A DNA stretch of 43,830 nucleotides, taken from the NCBI GenBank assembly GCA_025359905.1, contig JANYDF010000137.1:1-43830 (forward strand), in the 5' to 3' direction. Positions 17,873 through 26,823 of this stretch are shown here, in pieces (position 1 is the stretch's first letter; every line of letters starts with the position of its first letter). The stretch comes from Rhodospirillales bacterium (GTDB lineage Bacteria; Pseudomonadota; Alphaproteobacteria; Acetobacterales; Acetobacteraceae). Under the pieces are notes generated by a model. That model was not told where the DNA came from and did no database searches. It saw only the letters and a program-made list of their open reading frames with translations. The position numbers and the translations under genes are program-made.

Positions 17873-20338
17873 ATGCTTGACATCACGCCACGCCAGCTTG
17901 CCGCGACCGCGCCGACCGCCCAGGAGGGGCACGAGGCGGGGCTGGCGCGCCAGTACGGCCTCGCGGCGGAGCAGTTGCTGCGGCATTTCGCCCCGCGCCG
18001 GGTGTTCGACGCCGGGTGCGGCAGCGGCTTGCTGGTGCAGGCGCTGCGCGCGCGCGGTGTTGCGGCATTCGGGCGCGACAGCTCGGTGGCCGCGATCGGG
18101 CAAGCGCGCAGCGACATCCGCCGCTGGTGCAAAGTGGGGTTCGTCACCGACCCGCTGGACGGCGCATTCGATCTGGTGGTGTGCACCGGCACCCTGGCCC
18201 CGCTGACGCAGGCCGCTGCGGCGGAAGCGATCCGCAATTTCACCGCCGCTGCGCCGCGCGTGCTGTTCGCCGCCGGGGCCGACACGCAGCCGGATCAACT
18301 GCGGACGCAAGCCGATTGGCTGGCGCTCTGGGAAGCGGCCGGTCTGGTGCCGGTCATCGCCCACGATGCTGGATATGCCGGGGCGGATGCCTACGTACTG
18401 GAGCGCGGCGGCGCCGGCTGCGCCGATACTGCCGCATTCGCCGCCCTGCTGACGCATCGCGCCAGTTTGGCGCAGGCCAGCGCCAGCGTGCGGGCGGCAG
18501 CGTTGCGCGCCGATGTCGCCCGGGAACTGGCGGCGCTCAGCAGCGAATTGGCCGCAGCGCAGCGCGCTGCAGCCGACGCGGCGGCCGAGGCGCGCGATGC
18601 GCAGGCGGTCAACGCGGCGCAGCGGCACGAATTGGAGTCACTGCGCCAAGCGCTGCGGGCTGCACCGGCTCAGGCCGAAAGCCCGCCAGCGCCGCCACCG
18701 CCGCCACAAGCAGCGCCGCTGCCTGCGCCAATGGCCCCGTCCGCGCCGCGGCCGCTGCCGGCGCAGTTGCGCAGGCATCTGCGTTTCGGCGCACAACTGC
18801 TGGTGTGGACGGCGCGGCGTCAGCTTGGCCCGAAGCTGCGCGAACGCCGCGCCATCCTGGCCCGCGTGCAGGCGGTGGCGGCATCGCCGCTGTTCGATGC
18901 CGGGTGGTATCTGGCGCGCAACCCCGACGTGGCGGCCAGCGGGATGGACCCGGTGCTGCATTTCGTCACCAGCGGCAGCGGTGAGGGGCGCGATCCTGGA
19001 CCGGCGTTCGTGACCGGGCACTATCTGGACCGCCACCCCGAGGCACGCGGCCTGCCCGGCGGCGCGCTGGTGCATGCGCTGACGCACGGCACGACGGCGG
19101 ATGGCATGACGGCCGCGTACCGCGCCCAGCCGCAAATTGCCGCAGCCCCGCTGCCGCCGCTGCCGGCTGGCGAAACGGCGGCGAGCGTGCTGCTGGAGCG
19201 GCAATATCCGTATCTGGCGGCGCTCCCGGTGTTTGCCTCCCCGGCGCTGACGCAGAAACGGCTGACCGTGGTGCTCGACAGCATGGGCGCCAACCATCTG
19301 TATGGCGGCGTCGGCACCGCGATCATTTTGGCGGCGCTGACCGCCCAGCGCACCGGCGCGGCGTTGCGCTTCGTCACCCGTAGCGAACCGGCCGATCCGT
19401 CGCGCGTCGGCGCCATCCTGCGGCTGCACGGCGTGGAATGGCGCGACAACATCGAGTTCATGCACACCCCGCGCGACGGCTCGCCCGGCGCACGCGGCGT
19501 GGCAGTGGCGCCCAACGACTTCTTCATCACCACCTCGTGGTGGTCCACATGGTCGGTGCGCCAAGCGGTGCCGCGCGCCCGGGTGGCGTATTTGCTGCAA
19601 GAGGACGAGCGGATGTTCTATCCGCTGGGCGACGACCATTTGCGGTGCAGCGAGACGCTGACCGATCCGGGCCTGCTGTATCTGGTCAACTCGCAGTTGT
19701 TGCTTGGCCACTTGCAGGCCGAAGGCATGGCGCCGGGTGCGATTGCATTCGAACCCGCCTTCCCGGCGGCCTTGTACCGCCCGGCGGCGCGCAACGCTGG
19801 GGAGCGGCGCGGGTTCTTTTTCTACGCGCGGCCACACAACGACCGGAACCTGTACTGGCGCGGCGTGGAAGCGCTGTCGGCGGCGATCGAGGACGGCGTG
19901 CTCGACCCGGCAGAGTGGGAGTTCCATTTTGCCGGGCACGGGGCGGGTGGCCTGTCGCTGCCGCGCGGGGCGCGGGTGCGGTTTCCGGGGTCGATGCCGT
20001 GGGCCGAGTACGCCCGGTTCATCGGTGGCATGGATCTGGGCCTGTCGCTGATGTACACGCCGCACCCCAGCTACCCGCCGCTCGATCTGGCGGCCAGCGG
20101 CGCCGTGGTGCTCACCAACCGCTTCGGCCCGAAGCGCGATCTGGACGGCTACTGCGCCAACATCATCTGCGCCAACCCGGATGCGGGCGCATTGGTCGAG
20201 GGTTTGCGGCGGGCGGCGGCACTGGCCAACGACACCGAGACGCGCACGGCGAATTTCAACCGTGCCGGATTGCAGCGCGACTGGCGGGCCTCGCTGGCGC
20301 CGGCATTGGACAAATTGAGCGGCTGGGCGGGAGGCTAG
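17873..20338 (+). CDS. Methyltransferase - coiled coil - glycosyltransferase fusion
   Basis: An 821-residue three-part protein. Residues 40-190 form a class I SAM methyltransferase (motif I FDAGCGSG at 45-52). Residues 195-255 are an Ala/Gln/Glu-rich coiled coil, followed by a Pro-rich hinge. From about 340 comes a short module (FDAGWYLARNPDVA .. HF .. G) often seen in polysaccharide glycosyltransferases. Residues 460-821 form a GT-B glycosyltransferase resembling WsaF-type rhamnosyltransferases (MGANHLYGGVGTA; SYPPLDLAASGAVVLTNRFG). It probably methylates and extends or caps a surface glycan on the cytoplasmic face. The next glycosyltransferase starts two bases after its stop. No clear ribosome site precedes the ATG. 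Confidence 0.82.
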   Translation: MLDITPRQLAATAPTAQEGHEAGLARQYGLAAEQLLRHFAPRRVFDAGCGSGLLVQALRARGVAAFGRDSSVAAIGQARSDIRRWCKVGFVTDPLDGAFDLVVCTGTLAPLTQAAAAEAIRNFTAAAPRVLFAAGADTQPDQLRTQADWLALWEAAGLVPVIAHDAGYAGADAYVLERGGAGCADTAAFAALLTHRASLAQASASVRAAALRADVARELAALSSELAAAQRAAADAAAEARDAQAVNAAQRHELESLRQALRAAPAQAESPPAPPPPPQAAPLPAPMAPSAPRPLPAQLRRHLRFGAQLLVWTARRQLGPKLRERRAILARVQAVAASPLFDAGWYLARNPDVAASGMDPVLHFVTSGSGEGRDPGPAFVTGHYLDRHPEARGLPGGALVHALTHGTTADGMTAAYRAQPQIAAAPLPPLPAGETAASVLLERQYPYLAALPVFASPALTQKRLTVVLDSMGANHLYGGVGTAIILAALTAQRTGAALRFVTRSEPADPSRVGAILRLHGVEWRDNIEFMHTPRDGSPGARGVAVAPNDFFITTSWWSTWSVRQAVPRARVAYLLQEDERMFYPLGDDHLRCSETLTDPGLLYLVNSQLLLGHLQAEGMAPGAIAFEPAFPAALYRPAARNAGERRGFFFYARPHNDRNLYWRGVEALSAAIEDGVLDPAEWEFHFAGHGAGGLSLPRGARVRFPGSMPWAEYARFIGGMDLGLSLMYTPHPSYPPLDLAASGAVVLTNRFGPKRDLDGYCANIICANPDAGALVEGLRRAAALANDTETRTANFNRAGLQRDWRASLAPALDKLSGWAGG

Positions 20339-20340
20339 GC

Positions 20341-21519
20341 TTGTACACCGCCAAAACCGCCCCGGTCGCTTACACCGCGCCGTGGGATATCCCGTTCGAC
20401 CAGCGCGTGGCGATGCTGATGCGCGGGTCGCCGCGCGCGGCGTATTTCTACGCCAAGCCGGATACGAGCACGTTCCGCTACCGCGCCTACAATATTGCCC
20501 AGTCGCTGGCCGCCCTCGGCGGCGGCAACCAGCCGTCGGCCTCGTGGTTCACCGAGGCCGAGACCGGCCAGATGGGCCGCGTGCTCGACGCCTGCGACGT
20601 GCTCGTACTGTGCCGCAATTCACTCTACACTGACCGTGTCGCCCGCCTCGCCGCCCAGGCGCGGGCGCGCAACCGGCGCATTCTGTTCGACTGCGACGAT
20701 CTGGTGTTCGACCCGGCGTTCGCGCACGTGATCGTCGATACGCTCGACCAGGACCCGCGCGTCGATGCGGTGTGGAGCACGTGGTTCGGCTATATTGGCC
20801 AGGTCGGCGCCACCTTCGCGCTGTGCGACGGCGCGCTGGTGACCAATCCGTATCTGGGCGGCAAGGCCGCCGCGTGGTCGGGCAAGCCGGTGCGGATCAT
20901 CCCGAACTACCTGAACCGCGAGCAGCAGGACATTTCCGATCAGGTGTGGAACGCCAAGACCGCCAGCCGCTGGCGGCGCGATGGGCGGTTGCATCTGGGC
21001 TATTTCAGCGGATCGCCGACGCATAACCGCGATTTCGGGCTGGTGGCGCCGGTGATCGGCCGGATGATGGACGCCGATCCGTCGCTGTGGTTTCGCGGCG
21101 TCGGGTTTCTCGAACCTGGACCGCATCTGGAGCGGCACGCGGCGCGCATCGAGTCGATCCCGTTGCAGGACTTCATCAACTTGCAACGCGAGATCGGCGC
21201 GGTGGAACTCAACCTCGCCCCGCTGGTCGACAACGCCTTCACCAACTGCAAGTCCGAACTGAAATGGTTCGAGGCGGCGGCGGTTGGCGCGCTCACCGTT
21301 GCCTCGCCGACCTTCACGTTCCGCGCCGCGATGCAGCACGGCCGCGATGGCTGGCTGGCCGAATCGTTCGCATGGGAGCCGGTGCTGGCCGACGTGGTGC
21401 GCGGCTTCGAAGCCTACCGCGCCGACGTCGCCCCGCGCGCCCGCGCCGAGGTGCGCGAACGCTACGGCTGGGACCGGCAGGCGGCGGTGATTACCGCTGC
21501 GTTGTTCGAGGGCTGGTAA
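20341..21519 (+). CDS. Glycosyltransferase (GT-B fold, GT4-like)
   Basis: A 392-residue protein, assigned from the C-terminal half: GYFSGSPTHNRDF, a donor-site region around LNLAPLVDNAFTNCKSELKWFEAAAVGALTVASP, and a typical final helix. It starts with TTG at 20341, only two bases after the previous stop, and GGGAGG upstream of it supports this start. An in-frame extension upstream would overlap the previous gene completely. The N-terminal half contains FDCDDLVFDP, common in bacterial glycan glycosyltransferases of this type. The donor sugar is unknown. It is probably co-translated with the methyltransferase-glycosyltransferase fusion before it. Confidence 0.85.
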   Translation: MYTAKTAPVAYTAPWDIPFDQRVAMLMRGSPRAAYFYAKPDTSTFRYRAYNIAQSLAALGGGNQPSASWFTEAETGQMGRVLDACDVLVLCRNSLYTDRVARLAAQARARNRRILFDCDDLVFDPAFAHVIVDTLDQDPRVDAVWSTWFGYIGQVGATFALCDGALVTNPYLGGKAAAWSGKPVRIIPNYLNREQQDISDQVWNAKTASRWRRDGRLHLGYFSGSPTHNRDFGLVAPVIGRMMDADPSLWFRGVGFLEPGPHLERHAARIESIPLQDFINLQREIGAVELNLAPLVDNAFTNCKSELKWFEAAAVGALTVASPTFTFRAAMQHGRDGWLAESFAWEPVLADVVRGFEAYRADVAPRARAEVRERYGWDRQAAVITAALFEGW

Positions 21520-21521
21520 CA

Positions 21522-21549
21522 GCGGCGTTGCACGCCGCCGTGCGGCGTG
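21522..21549 (+). other. Two overlapping alternative hairpins
   Basis: GCGGCG/CGCCGC (21522-21527 with 21533-21538, 5-base loop) and CACGCCG/CGGCGTG (21531-21537 with 21543-21549, 5-base loop) share bases and cannot form together. They lie between the glycosyltransferase stop and the MgtC-like start. There is no T-run, so a simple intrinsic terminator is not supported. Confidence 0.4.
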
Positions 21550-21562
21550 GTCGGAATTGGCC

Positions 21563-22000
21563 ATGACGCTGATGTTCGACGATGTGGCCGCGATGCTGAT
21601 CGCCGCCGTGCTGGGAGCCGCCATCGGCGCCGAGCGCGAGTGGCGGCGCCATCCGGGCGGATTGCGCTCCTGCGCGCTGGTCAGCGCCGCCGCCAGCGTG
21701 TTCGCCCGCATCGCGGTCGCGCATGGCGGCAGCAACCCCGGGGCTATGCTGGGGGCCATCGTCTCGGGCGTCGGCTTCCTCGGCGCTGGGGTGATCATGC
21801 AGCAGGGCGGGCACGTGCGCGGCCTGTCCACCGCCGCGACGTTCTGGGCGGTGGCAGCGATTGGCACCGCGGCTGGATTGCTGGACTACGGCATGGCGGC
21901 TGGGCTGACTGTGGTAGTATTCTTCGCCCATGTGGCACTGCGGCCGCTTTCGGCCTGGATCGAACGGGTGGCGCCGCCGGAAACGCCGGGGCCGCAGTAG
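21563..22000 (+). CDS. MgtC/SapB family membrane protein
   Basis: A 145-residue hydrophobic protein matching the membrane part of the MgtC/SapB family: AAVLGAAIGAEREWRRHPGG, GLRSCALVSAAAS, then IVSGVGFLGAGVIMQQG and VRGLSTAATFWAVAAIGTAAG, with four to five helices. It lacks the C-terminal cytoplasmic domain of long MgtC proteins, so it is of the short SapB-like kind. Family members are linked to low-magnesium and acid adaptation and can affect ATP synthase or cell-wall precursors; the role here is unknown. The ATG at 21563 has GGA 7 bases upstream; a TTG at 21557 would add two residues. It converges on rnhA with 7 bases between them. Confidence 0.88.
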   Translation: MTLMFDDVAAMLIAAVLGAAIGAEREWRRHPGGLRSCALVSAAASVFARIAVAHGGSNPGAMLGAIVSGVGFLGAGVIMQQGGHVRGLSTAATFWAVAAIGTAAGLLDYGMAAGLTVVVFFAHVALRPLSAWIERVAPPETPGPQ

Positions 22001-22007
22001 GGGCCTG

Positions 22008-22481
22008 CTACCCCGTCCCGTCGCGCGCCCGCGTCGCCAGCACGTCGGCGCGGTCGTTCATTGGGTCGCCGGAGTGGCCCTTCACCCATCGCCAGTCGAT
22101 GCTGTGCGGCTTGGCGGCGTCCAGCACGCGGCGCCATAGGTCCATGTTGGCGACCGGATCGCCCGCCGCGTTGCGCCAGTTGCGCCGCACCCAGCCGGTG
22201 TGCCAGCGGGTGATGCCGTTGCGCAGGTATTCGCTGTCGGTGTGCAGCACCACGGTGCAGGGCTTGGTCAGCGCCTCCAGCGCGGCGGCGGCGGCGGTCA
22301 GTTCCATGCGGTTGTTGGTGGTGGCGGCCTCGGCGCCGGACATTTCTTTTTCCACCTCGCCGTAGCGCAGAATCGCCGCCCAGCCACCGGGGCCGGGGTT
22401 CGGCTTACAGCCGCCATCGGTCCAGATTTCCACCACCCGGCGCACCGGCTCGGGCGTGTCAGAGGCCATAGGCGTGGGCAT
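22008..22481 (-). CDS. rnhA: Ribonuclease HI
   Basis: A 157-residue protein that cleaves the RNA strand of RNA-DNA hybrids in the cytoplasm. The four catalytic acids are present in their motifs: Asp in [15 protein letters not shown], Glu in NNRMELTAA, Asp in HTDSEY, and Asp in MNDRAD. The length is standard. The start at 22481 overlaps the end of thrB by 23 bases; a second ATG at 22469 shortens the overlap to 11. The ispH-thrB-rnhA order is a recurrent alphaproteobacterial arrangement and supports all three calls. Confidence 0.96.
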   Translation of the reverse strand: MPTPMASDTPEPVRRVVEIWTDGGCKPNPGPGGWAAILRYGEVEKEMSGAEAATTNNRMELTAAAAALEALTKPCTVVLHTDSEYLRNGITRWHTGWVRRNWRNAAGDPVANMDLWRRVLDAAKPHSIDWRWVKGHSGDPMNDRADVLATRARDGTG

Positions 22482-23427
22482 CCGGGGCTGAGAGATGGAA
22501 ACGCAGGCGGCGGACGTATTCCAGCGGGTCCTTGCGGGTCACCAGTGCCCCGGGCGGCGTATTGATCCAGTCGAACAGCCGGGTCAGCGCGAAGCGGATC
22601 GCTGCCCCCTGGCACAGCACCGGCAGTGCGGCACGCTCGGCTTCGGTCAGCGGCCGGGTTGCTCCATAGGCGCGCAGCAGGGCGCGGGCCTTGGTGACGT
22701 TGAACGCCAAATCCGGCTCAAAACACCAAGCGTTCAGGCACACCGCGAGGTCGTATGCCAACAGGTCGGTTGCGGCGAAGTAGAAGTCGATCAGGCCGGA
22801 CAGTTTGCCGTCCAGGAAGAACACGTTGTCCGGGAACAGATCGGCATGGATATGCCCGCGCGGCAGATCGGCGGGCCACGCCGCCAGAATGCCGTCGAGG
22901 GCGGATTGCAACTCGGCCGCCAGGCCCGGTTGCAACGCATCGACGGCGGCAGCATCGGCGAGGCTGCGGGCCAGCAGCGGGGCCCAGCCGGACGGGCCGA
23001 GCGCGTTGAGGCGAACCGGAGCGTAATCCGCCCCGGCCCGATGCAGAGCCGCCAATGCTGTGCCGAGCGGGCCGCAATGCATTTGCTGCACCCGGCGCGG
23101 CCAGACGCCGGGCAGGAAGGTGGTGATGGCGGCGTGTCGCCCGCACAGCAGCCGCAGCGCCGCGCCGTCGCGCCCGTGCACCGGCAGCGGGCAGGAAATA
23201 CCGCGTTTGGCCAAATGTTCCATCAGGCCGAGGAACCAGGGCAGTTCCGCCGGATCGACGCGCTTTTCGTACAGCGTCAGGATGAAATCGCCCGAAGTGG
23301 TGCGCAGCGAATAGTTGGAGTTCTCCACCCCTTCGGCGATGCCGCGAAACGCCACCAGTTCGCCGATGGCGAAATCGGCCAGGAACTGACGCAGCGCGTC
23401 GTCGGAAACCTCGGTGTAAACGGCCAT
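22459..23427 (-). CDS. thrB: Homoserine kinase (ThrB, aminoglycoside-phosphotransferase fold)
   Basis: A 322-residue protein of the homoserine kinase type found in alphaproteobacteria, which is unrelated to the GHMP-type ThrB of E. coli. It begins [16 protein letters not shown] and shows [15 protein letters not shown], the catalytic loop HADLFPDNV and the metal-binding IDFYFA. It phosphorylates homoserine in threonine synthesis. It lies 24 bases after ispH and overlaps rnhA, so the three genes are probably one transcription unit. Confidence 0.95.
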   Translation of the reverse strand: MAVYTEVSDDALRQFLADFAIGELVAFRGIAEGVENSNYSLRTTSGDFILTLYEKRVDPAELPWFLGLMEHLAKRGISCPLPVHGRDGAALRLLCGRHAAITTFLPGVWPRRVQQMHCGPLGTALAALHRAGADYAPVRLNALGPSGWAPLLARSLADAAAVDALQPGLAAELQSALDGILAAWPADLPRGHIHADLFPDNVFFLDGKLSGLIDFYFAATDLLAYDLAVCLNAWCFEPDLAFNVTKARALLRAYGATRPLTEAERAALPVLCQGAAIRFALTRLFDWINTPPGALVTRKDPLEYVRRLRFHLSAPDAHAYGL

Positions 23428-23451
23428 GTGGGGCGCGCGGGTCCTTGCGGG

Positions 23452-24399
23452 CTAACTGGCCAGGGCGGCCGGCAGCTTGAACACCACGTCCTCTTCCGTC
23501 ACGCGCCGCTCGTCAATCTCCAGCCGGTAGCGTTCGCCGAGCCGGGCGAGCAGGCCATCGACCAACGACTCGGGAGCGGATGCCCCGGCGGTGATGCCCA
23601 GCGTGCGCACGCCGTCCAGATCGGCCCAGTCCATCGCTGCCGCATCCGGGATCAGCCGGGCCCGGCGCGCACCAGCCCGCTCAGCCACATCGCGCAGGCG
23701 CACAGAATTGGACGAATTCGCCGCACCGATCACCAGCACCAGATCGGTGCCGGGCGCGATGGCCTTCACCGCCGCCTGCCGGTTGGTGGTGGCGTAACAG
23801 ATGTCTTCCTTGCGCGGCTCCTGCAAATGCGGAAACCGGCCGCGCAGGATACCGATGATCTCGATGGTGTCGTCCACGCTCAACGTGGTCTGGGTGATGA
23901 ACGCCAGCGGCCCCGGCGGCGGCGCGACCCGCTCGGCATCGCCAGCGTTCTGCACCAGCGTGATCGCACCGGGCGGCAACTGGCCCAGCGTGCCGATCAC
24001 TTCCGGGTGGCCCTGATGGCCGATCATCAGGATATGGCTGCCGTTGAGGTGATGCCGTTCCGATTCGCGGTGCACTTTGGAGACCAGCGGGCAGGTCGCG
24101 TCGAAATACACCAGCTTGCGGCGCTCCGCCTCGACCGGCACGGATTTCGGCACGCCGTGGGCGGAGAACACCACCGGGGCGTCGGCGGGCACTTCGTCCA
24201 ACTCGTCGACGAAAATCGCGCCCTTTTGCTGCAAATCGGCCACCACCGTGGCGTTGTGCACGATTTCGTGCCGCACATAGACCGGCGCGCCGTGGCGCAG
24301 CAGGGCTTCCTCGACAATGCGGATGGCGCGGTGCACCCCGGCGCAAAAGCCGCGCGGCCCGGCAAGATGCACTATCAGCGTGGGTCGCGAATCAGCCAT
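23452..24399 (-). CDS. ispH: 4-hydroxy-3-methylbut-2-enyl diphosphate reductase
   Basis: A 315-residue iron-sulfur enzyme, the last step of the MEP isoprenoid pathway. The three cluster cysteines occur in their motifs: GPRGFCAGVHRAI, ATCPLVSKVH and CYATTNRQ. The substrate-binding EEDVVF and HGVPKS-like segments are also there. The ATG at 24399 is preceded by GGGGAGG at ideal spacing. The frame is open further upstream to 24702, but that part is not similar to the family and runs into the divergent lipoprotein gene. Confidence 0.97.
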   Translation of the reverse strand: MADSRPTLIVHLAGPRGFCAGVHRAIRIVEEALLRHGAPVYVRHEIVHNATVVADLQQKGAIFVDELDEVPADAPVVFSAHGVPKSVPVEAERRKLVYFDATCPLVSKVHRESERHHLNGSHILMIGHQGHPEVIGTLGQLPPGAITLVQNAGDAERVAPPPGPLAFITQTTLSVDDTIEIIGILRGRFPHLQEPRKEDICYATTNRQAAVKAIAPGTDLVLVIGAANSSNSVRLRDVAERAGARRARLIPDAAAMDWADLDGVRTLGITAGASAPESLVDGLLARLGERYRLEIDERRVTEEDVVFKLPAALAS

Positions 24400-24575
24400 G
24401 GCGGCAGCCTCCCCGGCGGCAGTGGCGTGCGGTAACGCGGCTTCGAGTTGCGGCATGTTGTCCCGTGGCGAACGCCGCCGCACTATGCCGCCGCGTCCGG
24501 CGCCGGGCAATCCGCGCCGGGCCTGTTGCCGTCCCGTCCATCCGACCTTCTCCATCCTGAGTTTCGGGAGCCGCC

Positions 24576-25145
24576 ATGCCCGCCACGACGCCCTGCCCCG
24601 CCCGCCGCCCGCGCCGCGCCGCGCCCGAATTCGCAGCTTTGGCGGCGCTGCTGCTTGCCGGGCTCGCCAGCAGTTGCGGCCCAGCCCCGGACCAATTCGC
24701 ACCCGAATGCCCTGGCCTCGCGGTGCTGCGCGACGGCGGCGAGATTACGCGTTTTGCCAATGCGGGGCGCGATGCCACGGACATGGTGCTGAAAGCCAAA
24801 ATCACCGCTGTACCAGCGAAGTGCCAGCGCGACGGGCGGACGGCCGTTGTGTCCACCCTGAACGTTCAGGCCGACGTGGCGCGCGGCCCGGCGGCCAAAC
24901 CGGACAGCACGCCAGCGACCTACTTCATCGCGGTGATGGACGGCAACAAAGTGCTGCAACAGCGCGACTTTCCGCTGACTGCGACGTTCCCGTCCAACGC
25001 GGATAGAACGACGTTCAAGAGCGAAGACATCGAACTCACGGTGCCGGTGAGCGCGGAAAAGTCCGCCGCCGCCTATCAGATTTATGTCGGCTTCCGGCTG
25101 ACCGCTGAGGAACTGGCCTACAATCGCAGCCGCCATTTGCCGTGA
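24576..25145 (+). CDS. Putative lipoprotein of unknown function
   Basis: A 189-residue protein with an Arg-rich start, a hydrophobic core and a lipobox LASSC (Cys34), so it is probably a lipid-anchored periplasmic or outer-membrane protein. The mature part has two further cysteines (near 45 and 83) that could form a disulfide, and a regular beta-rich pattern. I do not recognise a named family. GGGAG lies 6 bases before the ATG at 24576. It diverges from ispH and is followed by hldE after 94 bases. A link to LPS assembly is possible from the neighbour but not shown. Confidence 0.75.
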   Translation: MPATTPCPARRPRRAAPEFAALAALLLAGLASSCGPAPDQFAPECPGLAVLRDGGEITRFANAGRDATDMVLKAKITAVPAKCQRDGRTAVVSTLNVQADVARGPAAKPDSTPATYFIAVMDGNKVLQQRDFPLTATFPSNADRTTFKSEDIELTVPVSAEKSAAAYQIYVGFRLTAEELAYNRSRHLP

Positions 25146-25239
25146 GCTTTTCCAATCGCGCATGGCCGGCGCCATTGCGCTACCGGCAGCCTGCGCCACC
25201 GCCTATAAGGCGGCGCCCGTAGCAGTACAGGACTCCGCC

Positions 25240-26742
25240 GTGACCGATCGAGTTGAGCCGCCGCACGCCACTATAACCGACGGCACCCTGGCCGGATTGC
25301 TGCCGCTGTTCGCCGGGCGCACCGTGCTGGTGCTCGGCGATGTGATGCTGGACCGCTACGTGTCCGGCGAGGTCCGGCGTATTTCGCCGGAAGCGCCGAT
25401 CCCGGTGCTGCGCGCCAGCGGCCGCCGGGCGGTACTGGGCGGAGCCGCCAACGTGGCACAGAACGTGGTCGCCCTCGGCGCGCGGGCCGTGCTGGCGGGC
25501 GTGATCGGTCTGGACGATGCGGGTTCCGAAATCGGCCGCATCCTCGCTGGCTCGGGCAGCATCGCCGCCTGTCTGGTGGCCGCCACCGGACGCCCGACCA
25601 CGGTGAAAACCCGCTTCGTCAGCGGCAGCCATCAATTGCTGCGGCTGGACGAGGAGGAATGCGGGCCCATCGATGCCGTCACTGAGCGGCGCCTGCTGGC
25701 CGAATATGCGGCGGCGCTGCAATCGGCCGACGTCGTGGTGCTGTCCGACTACGCCAAGGGCGTGCTGACCGACTCGGTGCTGACCCAGGCCATTGCGATG
25801 GCCCGCGCAGCGGGCAAGCCGGTGATTGCCGATCCCAAGCGCGCCAGCTTCGAGCCGTATCACGGCGTGGATGTGCTGACCCCGAACGAGAGCGAAGCCG
25901 CCCGCGCCACCGGGATCGCCTGCGACGACGACGCCAGCGCGGCACTGGCCGGTGAGCGCGCCCGCACCCAGGCGGATGCCGGGGCGGTGCTGGTGACGCG
26001 CTCGTCCAAGGGGCTGACGCTGGTGCGCCGCGATGCGCCGCCGCTGCATGTGCCGACCCGGGCGCAGGAAGTCGCCGACGTGTCCGGCGCGGGCGACACG
26101 CTGATTGCCGCCTTCGCCATTGGGCTGGCCTGCGGCGCTGCAATGCCCGCCGCCGCGGCACTCGCCAACATCGCGGCGGGGATTTCGGTCGGCAAGCTGG
26201 GCACCGCCACGGTCAGCCACGGCGAACTGAGTGCGGCCCTGCATCGCAGCGAGTTGCTGGCGCTGGACGACAAGATCGCCGAATGGGACGAGGCCCGGCA
26301 TCTGCGCGCGGCGTGGCGCGCGGGCGGCTTGCGGGTGGGGTTCACCAATGGCTGCTTCGACCTGATCCATCCCGGCCATGTGCGCCTGCTGCAAAAGGCC
26401 CGCGCAACCTGTGACCGATTGATCGTCGGGCTGAACAGCGACGCCTCGGTGAAGCGGCTGAAGGGGCCGGAGCGGCCGTTGCAGCAGGAAATGGCCCGCG
26501 CGACGGTGATGGCGGCGATTGGCGCGGTCGATCTGGTGGTGCTGTTCGAGGAAGACACTCCCGAGAATTTGATCGAGGCGCTGGTGCCCGACCTGCTGTT
26601 CAAGGGCGCCGACTACACATTCGACCAAGTGGTGGGCGGCGCGTTCGTGATGGCGCATGGCGGCGAAGTGCGGCTGATCGACCTGGAAGCCGGGCACTCC
26701 ACCACGTCCATCGTGCGGCGCATGAAGCCTGCCGCGCCGTAG
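25240..26742 (+). CDS. hldE: Bifunctional heptose-7-phosphate kinase / heptose-1-phosphate adenylyltransferase
   Basis: A 500-residue two-domain enzyme of ADP-heptose synthesis for LPS core. The N-terminal ribokinase-like domain has LGDVMLDRYVSGEVRRISPEAPIPV, GGAANVAQN and the catalytic SGAGDT. The C-terminal nucleotidyltransferase begins near residue 368 with FTNGCFDLIHPGHV (HPGH is the HxGH motif) and ends with the usual GHSTTSIVRRM. I chose the GTG at 25240 because AGGA lies 7 bases upstream; the ATG at 25162 would add 26 non-conserved residues without a ribosome site. The required heptose-bisphosphate phosphatase is probably the fused protein at 37372; gmhA is not in the window. Confidence 0.96.
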   Translation: MTDRVEPPHATITDGTLAGLLPLFAGRTVLVLGDVMLDRYVSGEVRRISPEAPIPVLRASGRRAVLGGAANVAQNVVALGARAVLAGVIGLDDAGSEIGRILAGSGSIAACLVAATGRPTTVKTRFVSGSHQLLRLDEEECGPIDAVTERRLLAEYAAALQSADVVVLSDYAKGVLTDSVLTQAIAMARAAGKPVIADPKRASFEPYHGVDVLTPNESEAARATGIACDDDASAALAGERARTQADAGAVLVTRSSKGLTLVRRDAPPLHVPTRAQEVADVSGAGDTLIAAFAIGLACGAAMPAAAALANIAAGISVGKLGTATVSHGELSAALHRSELLALDDKIAEWDEARHLRAAWRAGGLRVGFTNGCFDLIHPGHVRLLQKARATCDRLIVGLNSDASVKRLKGPERPLQQEMARATVMAAIGAVDLVVLFEEDTPENLIEALVPDLLFKGADYTFDQVVGGAFVMAHGGEVRLIDLEAGHSTTSIVRRMKPAAP

Positions 26743-26823
26743 GGAAATTGCCGCGCCAGCCGCACGGTCTACCCGGCGTGGCGCGAACGTGGCTATGCTG
26801 TTCGAGGGTGGAGGAAAACAAGA

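Noticed and set aside
22495-24435. 646-codon plus-strand frame opposite ispH and thrB
   Set aside because: Shadow of two well-identified genes; Arg/Gln/His-rich with no motif.
24400-24702. N-terminal extension of ispH
   Set aside because: The extension overlaps the divergent lipoprotein gene and is not IspH-like; GGGGAGG supports the ATG at 24399.
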